13,372 bases of DNA from positions 1 to 13,372 of the forward strand of contig JBPCJY010000077.1 of the NCBI GenBank assembly GCA_051004815.1. The letters run 5' to 3'. Positions 6,579-13,320 of this stretch are shown piece after piece. Numbering within the stretch: the first letter of the stretch is position 1; the number at the start of each line of letters is the position of its first letter. The notes under the pieces are model-generated. The model saw only the letters and a program-made list of their open reading frames with translations, did no database searches and was not told the DNA's origin. The DNA is from JBBQXY01 sp051004815 (lineage in GTDB: Bacteria; Chloroflexota; Ktedonobacteria; Ktedonobacterales; Ktedonobacteraceae). The translations under genes were made by a program, and so were the position numbers.

Positions 6579-6845
6579 GAGTTTTGTGCTGCTGGCGGTT
6601 TTGTTACTCTAAGGCAAGGTTCAAATGAACTTGACAGTTCCTCACCACGAGAAAAACACCGCTCTGTCATGCTGAGCACAGTAGCCGAAGCCCTGAGCGC
6701 AGCGAAGGGGAAGCATCTCTGTGCCGGGCGCGACAGACCCTTCGCTGCGCTCAGGGTGACACGGTTTGACTGTTCAAGCTGTCAAGTGCTCTTCGTCCAA
6801 ATTGAACCTTGCCTAAGTGACAAAAACGCCAGCAGCACAAAACTC
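6579..6845. mobile_element. MITE-like element with about 45-bp terminal inverted repeats
   Basis: The ends 6579-6624 and 6802-6845 are inverted copies: both begin GAGTTTTGTGCTGCTGGCG and end AGGCAAGGTTCAA reading inwards, with only a few mismatches and a 2-base gap. The 267-bp unit has no plausible coding region; a second ACTTGACAG inverted pair (6629-6637, 6779-6787) and a repeat core lie inside. This fits a non-autonomous transposon remnant or a large folded repeat. No clear target-site duplication is seen at the edges. It fills the gap between two divergent promoters: the -35 of the methionine operon is 15 bp from one end and the -35 of the plus-strand membrane gene 5 bp from the other. 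It would be mobilised only by a transposase elsewhere, if at all. Confidence 0.7.
6665..6761. repeat. Inner inverted-repeat core (TGTCATGCTGAGC ... CTCAGGGTGACA)
   Basis: Inside the MITE-like element, TGTCA (6665-6669) and TGACA (6757-6761) bound a core with a perfect 19-bp inverted repeat (6691-6709 and 6738-6756, CCCTGAGCGCAGCGAAGGG and its complement). The left side also carries an extra partial copy of the GCTGAGCRCAG motif (6671-6681). Repeats of this general wording recur in intergenic DNA of Chloroflexota genomes as far as I recall, but I cannot search here. It may be a separate repeat nested in the larger element. Confidence 0.7.
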
Positions 6846-6849
6846 ATCT

Positions 6850-6879
6850 TGCACAGACCCACACACCACTGCTATACTG
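6850..6879 (+). promoter_or_regulatory. Promoter of the plus-strand membrane protein gene
   Basis: A TTGCAC -35 (6850-6855) and a TATACT -10 (6874-6879) are separated by 18 bases, about 80 bp upstream of the start at 6961. It is divergent from the methionine-operon promoter, with the MITE-like element between them. Confidence 0.75.
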
Positions 6880-6960
6880 CACACAATCGCACAGGGTCCA
6901 CGTTTGATAGGATTCAACACTACCTGAGACGTAACCGATAGGCACCAAGGAAGCACCATT

Positions 6961-8064
6961 ATGAGCTTAGATACGACGTTTCTCCTGTTCCTGCTATTAC
7001 ACATTGGCGTTTTTCTGCTCGGCATGAGCATGGTTATCTATACGTTGATTTCTGCTGTTCGCACATTTGTCTTACCGCGCAGCGCACCTGACGTATTAGT
7101 GCGCAAAGTCTTCTTGTTTATACGCAGGCTTTTCAATTTCAGGGTCGCCATGGTGCATACCTTTGCGGAGAAAGATGGCATTATGGCTATGTATGCCCCC
7201 CTTTCCCTGTTGGCACTTCCCCTGGTTTGGCTGGCCTTCATCCTCATTGGCTATATGGGCATGTTCTGGGCTTTGGGTGTACCTTCATGGTGGGAAGCTT
7301 ACAACGTCAGCGGCTCCTCGCTCTTCACTCTCGGCTTCCACCAGATTGACGACTTTGTGAAGATCACGTTAACCTTTTCCGAAGCGGCCATTGGCCTCCT
7401 GTTAATCGCGCTACTGATTTCCTATCTACCAACGATGTACTCAGCATTCTCTAAACGCGAGGAGGCCGTGACCATGCTGGAAGTGCGGGCCGGCTCACCC
7501 CCATCCGCTATCGAGATGTTGAAACGCTTTTATCGCTTGGAGCGGTTAGACAAACTAGCAGATCTATGGGTTAGCTGGGAAATATGGTTCGTTGAATTGG
7601 AAGAGAGCCATACTTCCCTACCGGCTCTGGCCTTTTTCCGTTCACCACAGGCCCATCGTTCCTGGATCACGGCGGCGGGAACAGTATTGGATACCGCCGC
7701 CCTGGTAACTTCGACGGTCGATATACCGCACGATGCACAAGCCGACCTCTGCATCCGTGCTGGTTTCCTGGCCTTGCGGCACATTGCCTCGTTTTTTCAA
7801 ATTCCCTATGATCCCGCGCCTCAACCGACCGATCCCATCAGCGTAACACGGGAAGAGTACGACACAGCCTGTGCAGAGCTTGCCAGTGCAGGCATCCCTC
7901 TGAAAACCGACCGCGAAAAAGCATGGCGCGATTTCGCCGGGTGGCGTGTGAATTACGATACTGTGCTCCTCATCCTTGCTCACCTGATAATGGCTCCCCC
8001 AGCCCCTTGGTCCTCCGATCGGCAAATCCAACGCGCTCAGCGTTCTCTGCTCAAGAGCAAATAA
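6961..8064 (+). CDS. Membrane protein with ion-channel-like pore region (non-canonical filter)
   Basis: The 367-residue protein has an N-terminal membrane segment (about 6-33), a second (about 80-105), then a pore-loop-like stretch SGSSLFTLGFHQIDD (117-131) and a third hydrophobic helix (about 137-162) ending in YLPTMYSAFSKREE. The order helix, short TLGF loop, acidic turn, helix resembles the two-helix potassium-channel pore. However, the selectivity filter TVGYGD is replaced by TLGFHQ, so potassium selectivity cannot be assumed. The C-terminal 200 residues are soluble and cytoplasmic-looking, with an AGSPPSA linker (177-183) and no domain I recognise. An AAGGA ribosome site precedes the ATG, and an upstream promoter and downstream terminator make it a one-gene unit. 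I recall similar uncharacterised proteins, often labelled channel-family, in actinomycetes. Function: unknown, possibly a channel or a channel-derived sensor. Confidence 0.75.
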   Translation: MSLDTTFLLFLLLHIGVFLLGMSMVIYTLISAVRTFVLPRSAPDVLVRKVFLFIRRLFNFRVAMVHTFAEKDGIMAMYAPLSLLALPLVWLAFILIGYMGMFWALGVPSWWEAYNVSGSSLFTLGFHQIDDFVKITLTFSEAAIGLLLIALLISYLPTMYSAFSKREEAVTMLEVRAGSPPSAIEMLKRFYRLERLDKLADLWVSWEIWFVELEESHTSLPALAFFRSPQAHRSWITAAGTVLDTAALVTSTVDIPHDAQADLCIRAGFLALRHIASFFQIPYDPAPQPTDPISVTREEYDTACAELASAGIPLKTDREKAWRDFAGWRVNYDTVLLILAHLIMAPPAPWSSDRQIQRAQRSLLKSK

Positions 8065-8067
8065 CAA

Positions 8068-8102
8068 AAGAGGGTACGCATTATGTCAATGCGTACCCTC
8101 TT
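8068..8102. terminator. Bidirectional terminator between convergent genes
   Basis: A perfect 14-bp inverted repeat (8068-8081 and 8089-8102, AAGAGGGTACGCAT) with a 7-base loop begins four bases after the stop of the plus-strand membrane gene and five bases beyond the end of the convergent small gene. On the minus strand it is followed by a T-rich run (TTTGTTATTTG), so it should stop that gene well. The plus side has only the short U-tract from the stem itself. Confidence 0.85.
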
Positions 8103-8106
8103 CCGC

Positions 8107-8373
8107 TTAGATGGTCTGTGGCTGGCCGTAACTCGCCTGCCCAAACATGACACGTCCGCGGCGCGTTTTCTGCCCAAAGAGCAGGTACAACAACGGACCA
8201 ATCACTACCGGAATCGGCATGAGCCAAATCACCGCCAACCAGATCAACTTCCCAGCCAGCGAATGATCGTCCTCTAACACCATCACCGTCTCAATGATAT
8301 GTCCCACCAAAGGCACCAGCACTATAATTAAAAACAGTAGCGAATTCATTAGGCATCCACGATGGCCTGACAT
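8107..8373 (-). CDS. Small PLDc_N-type two-helix membrane protein
   Basis: The 88-residue protein has two membrane helices: MNSLLFLIIVLVPLVGHIIETV, and a second covering KLIWLAVIWLMPIPVVIGPLLYLLFG. The ending W..P..IGPLLYLLFGQ is the signature of the PLDc_N domain, the membrane anchor found in front of phospholipase D or alone in small proteins of unknown role. No catalytic domain follows. An upstream in-frame ATG at 8388 overlaps the GAGGAG ribosome site, which is correctly spaced seven bases before the ATG at 8373, so the shorter start is preferred; a third ATG eight codons on is possible. It converges on the plus-strand membrane gene across a shared terminator. No clear promoter was found in the 160 bp upstream. 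Confidence 0.75.
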   Translation of the reverse strand: MSGHRGCLMNSLLFLIIVLVPLVGHIIETVMVLEDDHSLAGKLIWLAVIWLMPIPVVIGPLLYLLFGQKTRRGRVMFGQASYGQPQTI

Positions 8374-8537
8374 TGTTCGTCTCCTCATAATAAAGCGTCA
8401 GCCCACAAACCGCTTTCCTGCGCGGCCAAGAACCAACGCGCTCGTTTTCCTCGTTCTATAGATTCTACGAAGCAAGCCCACCTTGCGTTGCAAATCATCA
8501 TTGCCCATAAGCAACACCCAAAGCGCATGAACGCCCC

Positions 8538-8559
8538 GTAGGGGCCGATTTATCGGCCC
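8538..8559. repeat. GTAGGGGCCGATTTATCG repeat at the 3' end of the M23 gene
   Basis: GGGCCGAT (8542-8549) and ATCGGCCC (8552-8559) form a perfect 8-bp inverted repeat around TT. The 18 bases 8538-8555 are identical to 10647-10664. The stop codon of the M23 protein (8550-8552) lies at the centre of the palindrome, so the repeat supplies the last residues and the stop of that protein. Confidence 0.8.
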
Positions 8560-10583
8560 GCAACCCTGTGCAGTATCGCTATAATACTCACCCCCAACGT
8601 TAAAGGATGCGCGCCCTGAGCAGCAAACCATGCCCCTTGTTGTTGCAAGTCATAGACCAATTTGTAGCTACCCGCCAGCACAGGTGTATGCAGCGTAATG
8701 GGTACCACGCTGCTATGACCGGTTGCCACATCTGCGGACAGCGTTCCCACACTACTGACTCCAGCAACCGTGGCACTGATCGCGTTGCCATTGGCATCAA
8801 GCCACTGATAACCAAGCGTCACTGGGGTGGAACCTGTGGCAGGCCATGTCATCGCGCCTTTGTTTTGCACGGTGACGTTGACCTGGAGCGTCGCTCCCGG
8901 CGGCAATGTCGTCGGTGCTGCCGTTGCACTGATGCTCTCAGCATAACGAGCGACCTCAACACTATCATTGCGCACATGTGCTCCCTGTTGCGAAAAAGCT
9001 TTGCCGCCCTGCGCCATATCCCATTGCAGCGTATACGCTCCCGCCTGAACAGGTGTTTGCACCGTCACAATCAACGCAACAGAAGCATTGACCGCGACAT
9101 TTTGCGGCAACACGATAGCGTTGCCCGTGGCAACAACCTGGTTCTGGCCATTCAACCAACGGTAGACTCCCTGTACCGCACTCGCACCAGTGGCATTCCA
9201 GGCAAAGTTACTGCTATTGTTGAAGGTGATGCTTACTGACGACGTGCTGTTTGGCAACATCGCGGCAGGTGTGTTATCGGCAGTCACAGAAAAGCCATAC
9301 GTTGGCGACGGCGTTGGCGTTGGCGTTGGTGGCGGAGGAGACGAAAGTCCCGTCACCAGCGCAAACTCCATTCCATCGGCTGAAATTTGCAGACCGTTTT
9401 CGCCCGTGGCATTACTGAGCACAACGTGACCAGCCTGTGCGGCTCTAAAGTAGAAAGTACCCAGGCTCACCCATTGCGGGCCAGTATTTTCCCAGCCAAA
9501 TGGCCCCTCGAACGAACCAATATGGGATTCATCAACATAGACGTTATGGGTAAGGACCGCGTCGGCATTGTTCGGGTCAGAGCTATAGGCGGTATACGGT
9601 GCCCAACTACTACTGGCATGGTTATCGTTAACAAAAACCCCCACCTCATAGTAGCCATCCCCCGGTAAGCGCGGCTGCCAGCTGGCCGAGGCTGTCGCGG
9701 AGCCACTGCTAGTTCCAGTATAGTGCAAAGCACCATTGATATCTGTAGACGCTGTACTGCTTGTCCAACTGCCGGTACTGCTCCAACCGCTACTGCCATC
9801 ATCAACCATCGTTGCACCAGGATAGACCGCACTGCCACTGCTACTCAAATTGGGTACAGTATAACTCGTGCCAGCATTATCTACCCACAGGTAGTTATCT
9901 GGTACAACATTCGGGTCGGGATAATTCCCTGTCCATCCGAAGGGATCGGTCGCGCTCCAATTGGGCAGATAATACGTCGCCATGTGCAGATGTGGCCCTG
10001 TTGATGAACCAGTGGTGCCACTGGTACCAAGTTGCCATTGCGTCCCAATTTTCTCTCCATTGTAGACCGTTAATGCGCTCAAGTGACCATAAGCGGTCAC
10101 ATACCCATTGCCATGATCCACGGCTGCCCATAATCCTAACGCGCTCTGGTGATTCGTCGGATCATACCACCCAGCGCGAATCACAGTACCAGCCGCAACG
10201 CTAAGCACTGACTCAAAGCGCAGGTTCAGATCATAACCATTATGTCCATCATAGCAGTTGACACCCCCTGTGCAGGAACCAATCGCTACATTCGTCCACT
10301 TCGTACCATCGTAGCGCACAAAAATACCGTCATTGACGTACCACGGTTTATCGTGATCAACAAACGACGTAGTGCGCTGCGGAACAGTCAGATTGCCATA
10401 ATACGGACGGTGCATAAACGGCACCGGCGTACTGGCACGATTGATGGACGTAGTGTGTGTACTCCCGACCGCCTGCGCAATCCCAAGATGAGCCACTACC
10501 GGCCCCATAGAGAGAGCCGCCAGCCCTACCAACAGCACAAGCAAAACAACAACGCGTAGATAACCTCGTTTATCTTTCATCAT
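8550..10583 (-). CDS. Secreted M23-family metallopeptidase with golvesin-like and Ig-like repeat domains
   Basis: The 677-residue exported protein has a basic N-terminus and hydrophobic signal segment (about 9-31, cleavage plausible near VVAHLG). The LytM/M23 peptidase domain spans about 85-225, with zinc ligands H114 and D118 in HNGYD, H167 in AYGHLS, and H198 and H200 in GPHLH; C104 and C110 could form a disulfide. A golvesin-type beta domain follows (about 258-410, ending LQISADGMEFALV), then a PPPPTPTPTPSP linker (416-427) and two similar Ig-like repeats (about 430-537 and 548-665), each ending in a QQGAH block. M23 enzymes cut peptidoglycan cross-bridges, so wall remodelling or attack on other cells is likely. 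The last ten or so residues run into a palindromic repeat. The ribosome site is weak (GAAAGAA), and two adjacent ATGs make the start ambiguous by one codon. Confidence 0.9.
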   Translation of the reverse strand: MMKDKRGYLRVVVLLVLLVGLAALSMGPVVAHLGIAQAVGSTHTTSINRASTPVPFMHRPYYGNLTVPQRTTSFVDHDKPWYVNDGIFVRYDGTKWTNVAIGSCTGGVNCYDGHNGYDLNLRFESVLSVAAGTVIRAGWYDPTNHQSALGLWAAVDHGNGYVTAYGHLSALTVYNGEKIGTQWQLGTSGTTGSSTGPHLHMATYYLPNWSATDPFGWTGNYPDPNVVPDNYLWVDNAGTSYTVPNLSSSGSAVYPGATMVDDGSSGWSSTGSWTSSTASTDINGALHYTGTSSGSATASASWQPRLPGDGYYEVGVFVNDNHASSSWAPYTAYSSDPNNADAVLTHNVYVDESHIGSFEGPFGWENTGPQWVSLGTFYFRAAQAGHVVLSNATGENGLQISADGMEFALVTGLSSPPPPTPTPTPSPTYGFSVTADNTPAAMLPNSTSSVSITFNNSSNFAWNATGASAVQGVYRWLNGQNQVVATGNAIVLPQNVAVNASVALIVTVQTPVQAGAYTLQWDMAQGGKAFSQQGAHVRNDSVEVARYAESISATAAPTTLPPGATLQVNVTVQNKGAMTWPATGSTPVTLGYQWLDANGNAISATVAGVSSVGTLSADVATGHSSVVPITLHTPVLAGSYKLVYDLQQQGAWFAAQGAHPLTLGVSIIAILHRVAGR

Positions 10584-10605
10584 AGCGCAATTCTTTCATT
10601 TCTAC

Positions 10606-10636
10606 AGCATAGGAGCATACTGATGAACTTTAACAA
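10606..10636 (-). promoter_or_regulatory. Weak candidate promoter for the M23 gene
   Basis: TTGTTA (10631-10636) and TATGCT (10606-10611) on the minus strand are spaced 19 bases apart, longer than optimal, about 23 bases before the M23 start. It is the best candidate in the gap, but transcription from the upstream propeller gene is also possible. Confidence 0.3.
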
Positions 10637-10646
10637 ACTACCTGGT

Positions 10647-10764
10647 GTAGGGGCCGATTTATCGTGCCCATCGCCGATGTATCGGCCCGTCCTGGTGGCC
10701 GTATATCCCCATGAATGTTTTAAAAATCATCAATAACTTAATGTTTATTGGGTGCATCCCCTAC
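10647..10764. repeat. GTAGGGG-bounded repeat element between propeller and M23 genes
   Basis: GTAGGGG at 10647-10653 and its inverted copy CCCCTAC at 10758-10764 bound a 118-bp stretch. Inside the left end is a 14-base imperfect inverted repeat (10651-10664 and 10675-10688, GGGCCGATTTATCG type, two mismatches). The first 18 bases repeat those at 8538-8555. The right edge touches the stop codon of the propeller gene (10766-10768). The middle is AT-rich without a gene. Whether the 7-base ends define one element or two adjacent repeats is uncertain. Confidence 0.5.
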
Positions 10765-10765
10765 A

Positions 10766-12037
10766 TTAACCCACCGCTATAACATGCGTCATAATCGGTG
10801 TGCGCACAGGTGTGACCGCTGGCTGCACCTGCTGCATAGTGGCGCGAGCCAACCAATAGTGCGGCATCCCTCCGATCACGAGGTTTGTTGGGTTAGCTGC
10901 GGTAAAGGTGATTTGCACACTATTACTCGACCACGCCGGATTCAGATTGACTTGCATGCCCGTCTGCTTGGCAGAGGCAATCATCCATGCGTGGCCTGTA
11001 GCGACATCTACCACGCCGATGCCACTCTGTAACGCTTGCATTTGTACGTCGGCCTGACGATTACCCACGTTGGTACGTACAACATACGCAATTTTGCTGC
11101 TATCGGGCGACCAAACAGGCATATAGCCATGACCACCATCGGTATCAGCCAGGCGGCGTTGCTGCCCACCACCGTTATTCATCACCCACAAGCCAGCAGG
11201 AAGAAAGGGAGTTGGACTATCCGACAGGCGTTCAAAAGCGATTGCTTTCCCGTCGGGCGACCACGTAAAGAGCGCAGCGATAGTGTGTACTCCGCTGCTA
11301 TCACTGAACAAGTGGGTCTTGTTGCTACCATCGGCGTGCATCAACCAGGTATCACTGCCCAAACCCAGGCCAGCCGTGGTGGAATAAATGATGCGTGAGC
11401 CATCAGGCGATGGAGCGGCATCGATCAAGAAGGCCGACGGTACGTTGATGGCAATATTTTTATGGTGATTAGTTGCCGCGTCAACTTCCCACAAGCCAGG
11501 ATTCCAACCATTGCTATCCATCGGTGCCGATGGTCCCAATGGGAACATGGGGCGATACAGGAAAGTATGGCCGTTGCCGCCAGGAAGCCAGTGCAAGAAG
11601 TTGCCCAGCACATAGGGCGGCGTCAGATTCAGAGTCAGTTGCCGGGTATCAAACATCCACACCTGCTCGCCATGATCTCGTGTGCCATTGATAGCTAGAT
11701 AGCGTCCGTCGGGCGACAACTGCATAGCTATGACGCTATCGGATTCCGCGAGGCCAAAATCATCGCTAAAGTGCGCCACCACCTGTGGCGCACTGAGTGG
11801 TTGACCATCGCTACCCTTGGGCGCACGCGCCAGCACAAAACCAGTTGTTTGCTTGAGCGTATAATAAAGATATGCTGTGGCAGTATTTACCGTAACAAAA
11901 TGTGTAGGCAACGTTTGTGCTGCTGGGTGTGTGTAAACAGAGGCCCCATTTGCACTATATTCGCCGTCAAGATAGAATACAGCCACAATCCCCACCAGTA
12001 CTAACAGGAGCAACCCCGTAAGTGTCGCTCGTCGCAT
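10766..12037 (-). CDS. Membrane-anchored TolB-like beta-propeller (PD40 repeats)
   Basis: With the ATG at 12037 the protein has 423 residues: a short basic start, one hydrophobic anchor or signal segment (TGLLLLVLVGIVAVFYL, about 6-22), then an extracellular propeller. PD40-type strands repeat as SPDGRYLAING, SPDGSRIIYST, SPDGKAIAFER, SPDSSKIAYVV and SSNSVQITFTA, spaced roughly 45-90 residues, which suggests a five- or six-bladed WD40/TolB-type fold. No catalytic domain is attached, so binding or scaffolding at the cell surface is likely; the ligand is unknown. A GGAGG site five bases before 12037 decides the start over the 18-residue upstream extension. It lies between a FemAB-type gene and the M23 peptidase on the same strand, in gaps of 127 and 182 bp, so co-transcription is possible but unproven. 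Confidence 0.83.
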   Translation of the reverse strand: MRRATLTGLLLLVLVGIVAVFYLDGEYSANGASVYTHPAAQTLPTHFVTVNTATAYLYYTLKQTTGFVLARAPKGSDGQPLSAPQVVAHFSDDFGLAESDSVIAMQLSPDGRYLAINGTRDHGEQVWMFDTRQLTLNLTPPYVLGNFLHWLPGGNGHTFLYRPMFPLGPSAPMDSNGWNPGLWEVDAATNHHKNIAINVPSAFLIDAAPSPDGSRIIYSTTAGLGLGSDTWLMHADGSNKTHLFSDSSGVHTIAALFTWSPDGKAIAFERLSDSPTPFLPAGLWVMNNGGGQQRRLADTDGGHGYMPVWSPDSSKIAYVVRTNVGNRQADVQMQALQSGIGVVDVATGHAWMIASAKQTGMQVNLNPAWSSNSVQITFTAANPTNLVIGGMPHYWLARATMQQVQPAVTPVRTPIMTHVIAVG

Positions 12038-12087
12038 GGCATCCTCCATTCCGTGGAACTCGAACCGCACAAAACATACATATTGGA

Positions 12088-12099
12088 ACATATATATGT
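12088..12099. promoter_or_regulatory. 12-bp AT palindrome upstream of the propeller gene
   Basis: ACATATATATGT is a perfect palindrome about 50 bases upstream of the propeller start, beside a second CATA-rich half-site. TTGTAT at about 12117-12122 on the minus strand could be a -35 with a -10 overlapping the palindrome. It could be an operator, but alternating AT tracts form palindromes easily. Confidence 0.25.
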
Positions 12100-12164
12100 A
12101 TCGGCATCGTTAGAGGATACAAAAGGTTGCGCCATAAAATCGGAAACTATTAGGTGCTTCTCAT

Positions 12165-13223
12165 CTAAACTGGCAAATATCTTCTAACCACCCGCATAGC
12201 CAGAGGATGATAGACGTGTTCATAACACCCAACAAAGCGCACAATGTCACCACCCCAGCCGCGTTTGAAACGATACACACCCGCCATGGCCTCATCTTCA
12301 TGCTCTGTCGCGGGAATACCCCAGAAATCATACGCTGTTGCACCCTCCTGCTTCGCCCAGCGTATAGCTTCCCATTGCAGCAAGTAATTGGGCATCAAGT
12401 TACGCTGCTCATTGCTGGACGCTCCATACAAATAGATACCCTGTCGTGCAAATAATCCCACGAAGATGCCAGCCAAAAGTTGCTCATCATGCTCGGCCAG
12501 AAAGAGTCGCCCCTGGTGCCGCGCCGAGAATATATGCCATGCCTGTAGATAATACTCCAGCGTATGGATGCCAAAATCGTCTCGCGTACTGGTGGTTTGC
12601 ATAAGTGCATACCACGCCTTCACATCTTCCGCCTTCTCCGCGACACGTACAGTCACACCTTTCCGCTCGGCCAGACGCAAATTATAACGCCATTTCTCCT
12701 TCATGCTTGCCAGCAACGTTGCCTCATCTGTTGTAACATCAAGCACAATAGTGCGCAACGGCTGTACCGATGTAGTTGGATACAATAGCATCTCTGCCAG
12801 ACCATCCATCAGACAATCATTTGTAGCAACCGCTACCACCTGTGACGGTTCCATACGCAAGACCACAGCTCCGCTTCTCCGCAATGCCCTGTTGAGTTGC
12901 ATAAAAAAGGCCGCGCACAGCTCCGGTCGCGACCAGTCAATCACTGGCCCCTTGGGAATGTAAGCCAGATAACCAGCCCGCAAGGGAACATGAGGCGCGG
13001 TACGACACAGTACCTGCGCGGCAGCCACGATGTTCTCTCCCTCATCCCACAGCGCAAACCGCAACGGCTGCCACCCAACCCCCGCTTTGAGTTCTCCCCA
13101 TCCCCAACTTTGCAACAAATGCCCCACCGCATGGTCGTTTACAAACTGATCCCATTGCTGCCGATACCTGGCAGGAACAAGGCGCAAATTATAACGGGAC
13201 TCTATAGATTTATGTCTAGCCAT
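12165..13223 (-). CDS. FemAB-family peptidoglycan cross-bridge aminoacyltransferase (FemX-like)
   Basis: The 352-residue cytoplasmic protein belongs to the Fem/MurM family, which moves amino acids from aminoacyl-tRNA onto the lysine-type side chain of lipid II to start or extend the interpeptide bridge. Family blocks are HLLQSWGWGELK (35-46), YLAYIPKGPV (85-94), KWRYNLRLAERKGV (177-190), YLYGASSNEQRNLMPNYLLQWEAI (264-287), YDFWGIP (298-304) and VYRFKRGWGG (316-325). These cover the two GNAT-like halves. No long coiled-coil arm is visible, and the size is closer to the compact FemX type than to FemA at about 420 residues. A GGAG site nine bases before the ATG supports the start. Which amino acid is added, and whether another Fem enzyme exists, cannot be told. 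It points to a cross-bridged Gram-positive-type wall and fits the nearby M23 hydrolase, whose family cuts such bridges. Confidence 0.9.
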   Translation of the reverse strand: MARHKSIESRYNLRLVPARYRQQWDQFVNDHAVGHLLQSWGWGELKAGVGWQPLRFALWDEGENIVAAAQVLCRTAPHVPLRAGYLAYIPKGPVIDWSRPELCAAFFMQLNRALRRSGAVVLRMEPSQVVAVATNDCLMDGLAEMLLYPTTSVQPLRTIVLDVTTDEATLLASMKEKWRYNLRLAERKGVTVRVAEKAEDVKAWYALMQTTSTRDDFGIHTLEYYLQAWHIFSARHQGRLFLAEHDEQLLAGIFVGLFARQGIYLYGASSNEQRNLMPNYLLQWEAIRWAKQEGATAYDFWGIPATEHEDEAMAGVYRFKRGWGGDIVRFVGCYEHVYHPLAMRVVRRYLPV

Positions 13224-13265
13224 ATCAAATTACTCCAAAACAATACTCAGCCCTTTGGGTTTTTA

Positions 13266-13320
13266 TGTATTGATGGGTGAGTCCGGTTGGCAGCGGCAAC
13301 CGGAATCACCCATCAACACA
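13266..13320. repeat. Long hairpin upstream of the FemAB-type gene
   Basis: TGATGGGTGA (13271-13280) pairs with TCACCCATCA (13306-13315), and TCCGGTTG (13282-13289) with CAACCGGA (13297-13304), with a single mismatch between the stems and a 7-base loop. Further pairs extend outwards to 13266 and 13320. It lies 43 bases upstream of the fem start. No T-run follows on the minus strand, so it is not an obvious terminator; it may be a dispersed repeat, a leader structure, or the 3' end of a gene outside the window. Confidence 0.6.

Noticed and set aside
6426..6941. 171-codon plus-strand open frame across the riboswitch, promoter and repeat region
   Set aside because: It crosses the antisense of the SAM aptamer, the operon promoter and the whole MITE-like element, and shows no protein family; the DNA is explained by those features.
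8398..8631. 77-codon minus-strand open frame after the M23 gene
   Set aside because: It overlaps the M23 3' end in another frame and has no clear ribosome site or recognisable domain. It could hold remnants of a lost gene end but cannot be supported.
8607..9239. 210-codon plus-strand open frame opposite the M23 gene
   Set aside because: Antisense to the Ig-like repeats, with Arg/His/Cys-rich shadow composition and no motifs.
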